Shown: piece after piece, positions 61,779 through 64,000 of the stretch | Position numbering within the stretch: the stretch's first letter is position 1 | Layout of the letters: each line of letters starts with the position of its first letter | From: UBA6183 sp943372215 | GTDB taxonomy: Bacteria > Bacteroidota > Bacteroidia > UKL13-3 | Reading direction: 5' to 3' | Assembly: GCA_943372215.1 (NCBI GenBank) | Contig: CALRXU020000006.1 | Coordinates: 62,001 to 126,000 of the forward strand | Length of the DNA stretch: 64,000 nucleotides | Notes under the pieces: generated by a model | Seen by the model: only the letters and a program-made list of their open reading frames with translations | Told to the model about the DNA's origin: nothing | The model's database searches: none | Translations under genes and position numbers: made by a program

Positions 61779-64000
61779 TTAGTTTTCGCTTGGATTAACA
61801 GGAGGCAAGTCCTTTTTCTTTTTAGGCTCCTTCTTTTTTACCATGGCAATCTTAAGCTCTTCAGCATTGGCTTCTTTGTCATAGTCAATTTCAATAGATG
61901 CTCCCTCAGCCGATTCCCCTTTTAACAGTTCTTCTGCCACAGGGTCTTCCACAAAACGTTGAATGGTTCTGGCCAATGGCCTGGCTCCCATATCTGGATC
62001 AAAGCCCTTTTCGCTTAGGAAGGTTTTGGCAGCGTCTGTAATTTTAAATGTGAACCCTAACTCTTCTATGCGACTTACCAATTTGCTCAAATTCAAATCC
62101 AATATTTTATGGATAGACGCTTGGTCCAATTGATTAAACACAATCACATCATCAATGCGGTTTAAAAACTCAGGAGAGAAAAAGCGTTTTAAAGCATTTT
62201 CAATCACAATCTTATTATTGGTATCAGCTTGCGCTTGTTTGGTTGGCGTGCTAAAACCAACACCAGCACCAAACTCTTTCAATTGGCGGCTACCAATATT
62301 TGAAGTCATGATAATAATGGTATTCCTGAAGTCAATTTTACGACCTAAACTATCCGTAATAAATCCTTCATCCAATACCTGTAACAAAATATTAAACACA
62401 TCTGGGTGCGCTTTTTCTATTTCGTCAAGCAACAATACCGCATAAGGTTTTCTGCGTACTTTTTCGGTAAGCTGTCCGCCTTCTTCATAACCAATGTATC
62501 CCGGAGGGGCTCCAACCAAGCGGCTAACGGCAAATTTCTCCATGTATTCACTCATGTCAATACGAATCATGGCATCATCCGTATCAAACAAGTAACGCGC
62601 CAGCACTTTGGCCATTTCTGTTTTGCCCACACCAGTAGGGCCTAAAAATACAAATGAACCAATAGGCTTGTTCGGGTTTTTTAAACCGGCACGTGTGCGC
62701 TGTATGGCTTTGGCTAATTTGGCAATGGCATTTTCTTGGCCAATTACCTTGCCTTGCAAATCCTCAGGCATGGTTAACAATTTAATGCCCTCGCTTTGTC
62801 CAATACGTTTTACAGGAACTCCCGTCATCATGGCGATTACTTCTGCAATGTCATTTTCGGTTACCTTGTAGCGTTGTTGTTTCGTCTCATCTTCCCACTT
62901 TACTTTTTCGGTTTCCAACTGTTCCAACAAGTGTTTTTCTTTATCGCGCAACTTCGCAGCCTCTTCATACTTCTGGCTTTTTACCACCCTGTTTTTTTCC
63001 ACTTTAATTTCTTCAATGGCCTTTTCAAGCTCAAGAATATTTGGTGGAACATGAATGTTGCTGATGTGCACACGGGCCCCAGCTTCATCAAGTACGTCAA
63101 TGGCTTTATCTGGCAAGTGGCGGTCGTTGATGTAGCGGTTGCTTAACTTCACACAAGCCTCTATGGCTGCATCGTCATAAATCACATTGTGGTGATCTTC
63201 GTACTTGTTTTTAATGTTCATTAAAATCTGAACAGTTTCTTCGGGCGAGGTTGGGTTTACCAGTACCGACTGAAAACGCCTTTCTAACGCGCCATCCTTT
63301 TCAATATATTGGCGGTATTCGTCCAAAGTAGTAGCACCAATGCATTGGATTTCACCGCGAGCCAAAGCAGGTTTAAACATATTGCTGGCATCTAAACTGC
63401 CGCTTGCACCACCAGCACCAACAATGGTGTGAATTTCGTCAATAAACAAAATCACATCAGGCGATTTTTCCAACTCATTCATTACCGCTTTCATGCGCTC
63501 TTCAAACTGTCCGCGGTATTTGGTACCTGCCACAAGGCTGGCCAAATCAAGCATAATTACCCGTTTGTTAAATAACACACGCGATACTTTGCGTTGCACA
63601 ATTCTTAGCGCAAGGCCTTCTGCAATAGCAGTTTTACCAACACCCGGTTCTCCAATCAATACCGGATTGTTTTTCTTTCTGCGGCTTAAAATCTGCGAAA
63701 CACGCTCAATTTCCTTCTCACGTCCAACAATAGGATCCAGTTTTCCATCTTCCGCACTTTTGGTTAAATCCCTTCCGAAATTATCCAATACAGGTGTTTT
63801 AGATTTGCTGTCTCCTTTGCGAACAGGCTCTGCGGGTTTGCGGGGCTCTTCGCGGTAAAAATCATCATCAGGCGTGTCTGCACTCATCTCGTTTTTAACA
63901 TCTGAAATATTGTTTTCAACTGCCGATTTAAAAATATCGTAACTGATACCATACTGTGCCAGTATTTGCGAGGCCAGGTTGTCCTCATCCCGCAATACAG
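61779..64000 (-). CDS. clpC: ATP-dependent Clp protease ATP-binding subunit ClpC (5' end beyond the window)
   Basis: At least 738 residues are visible, with the N-terminal Clp repeats outside the window. Two AAA+ domains: D1 Walker A GEPGVGKTA, Walker B VILFIDEIHT; D2 Walker A GPTGVGKTE. The UVR-like middle domain (KYEEAAKLRDKEKHLLEQLE) distinguishes ClpC from ClpA and ClpB. The ClpP-binding loop region is in the usual place (about 600). It unfolds substrates for ClpP. Strongest housekeeping marker at the right edge of the window. Confidence 0.95.
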   Translation of the reverse strand, partial: VLRDEDNLASQILAQYGISYDIFKSAVENNISDVKNEMSADTPDDDFYREEPRKPAEPVRKGDSKSKTPVLDNFGRDLTKSAEDGKLDPIVGREKEIERVSQILSRRKKNNPVLIGEPGVGKTAIAEGLALRIVQRKVSRVLFNKRVIMLDLASLVAGTKYRGQFEERMKAVMNELEKSPDVILFIDEIHTIVGAGGASGSLDASNMFKPALARGEIQCIGATTLDEYRQYIEKDGALERRFQSVLVNPTSPEETVQILMNIKNKYEDHHNVIYDDAAIEACVKLSNRYINDRHLPDKAIDVLDEAGARVHISNIHVPPNILELEKAIEEIKVEKNRVVKSQKYEEAAKLRDKEKHLLEQLETEKVKWEDETKQQRYKVTENDIAEVIAMMTGVPVKRIGQSEGIKLLTMPEDLQGKVIGQENAIAKLAKAIQRTRAGLKNPNKPIGSFVFLGPTGVGKTEMAKVLARYLFDTDDAMIRIDMSEYMEKFAVSRLVGAPPGYIGYEEGGQLTEKVRRKPYAVLLLDEIEKAHPDVFNILLQVLDEGFITDSLGRKIDFRNTIIIMTSNIGSRQLKEFGAGVGFSTPTKQAQADTNNKIVIENALKRFFSPEFLNRIDDVIVFNQLDQASIHKILDLNLSKLVSRIEELGFTFKITDAAKTFLSEKGFDPDMGARPLARTIQRFVEDPVAEELLKGESAEGASIEIDYDKEANAEELKIAMVKKKEPKKKKDLPPVNPSEN

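Overview
The window is chromosomal DNA from a low-GC member of the Bacteroidota. The evidence is the promoter -7 element TAnnTTTG with a TTG about 20 bases upstream, two large proteins with type IX secretion (T9SS) C-terminal sorting domains, a DUF5686 outer-membrane barrel, a THX ribosomal protein, an IleRS gene followed by a DksA-like gene, and Bacteroidota-style lipoproteins. A Chitinophagia-like order would fit, but this is inference. No rRNA, tRNA, CRISPR array or transposase gene was found.

Layout. 0-4 kb: a two-gene cassette in which a RecQ-type helicase ends in a phosphoribosyltransferase domain and is followed by a DprA-like protein. It recalls the PRTase/DprA pairs (ShosTA) linked to phage defence. 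A small orphan gene follows. 4-25 kb: housekeeping genes, namely a prolyl oligopeptidase fused to a DUF5686 outer-membrane domain, a DksA-type regulator with a histone-H1-like tail, ileS, fumC, a UvrD-family helicase-nuclease, THX, tex, a TPR protein, a WYL regulator and guaB. 24.8-30.6 kb: an accessory strip with a two-TM coiled-coil protein bracketed by a duplicated guaB terminator, a zinc-ribbon protein, a RES-domain toxin-like protein, MazEF and a single-TM protein, separated by palindromic spacers. 30.6-49 kb: an unusual regulatory and secretory region. It holds two LuxR-type two-component systems, two paralogous c-type-haem lipoproteins, a LodA/LodB-like quinone-cofactor oxidase pair, a three-repeat lectin, several unrecognised proteins without signal peptides, four copies of a promoter-activator box and four copies of a structured 5' leader RNA. 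49-51.7 kb: small membrane proteins and lipoproteins, one of them frameshifted. 51.8-64 kb: two T9SS cargo proteins, dnaB, an OlsF/GlsF-like aminolipid acyltransferase, a DUF58 protein, rlmH and the 3' part of clpC.

The most interesting part is 30-45 kb. Four near-identical boxes lie 59 to 61 bases upstream of perfect -7 elements, two of them in front of the paralogous haem lipoprotein genes, which points to one activator and one regulon. Independently, four copies of a conserved hairpin RNA occur. Three sit directly in front of genes whose products lack signal peptides, and the last hairpin of the RNA contains the AGTAGGA sequence near the start codon. I do not recognise this RNA. Together these look like a dispersed regulon controlled at both transcription and translation, which the adjacent histidine kinase/response regulator pairs could control.

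All calls rest on reading the sequence and remembered family features. No database search was run.
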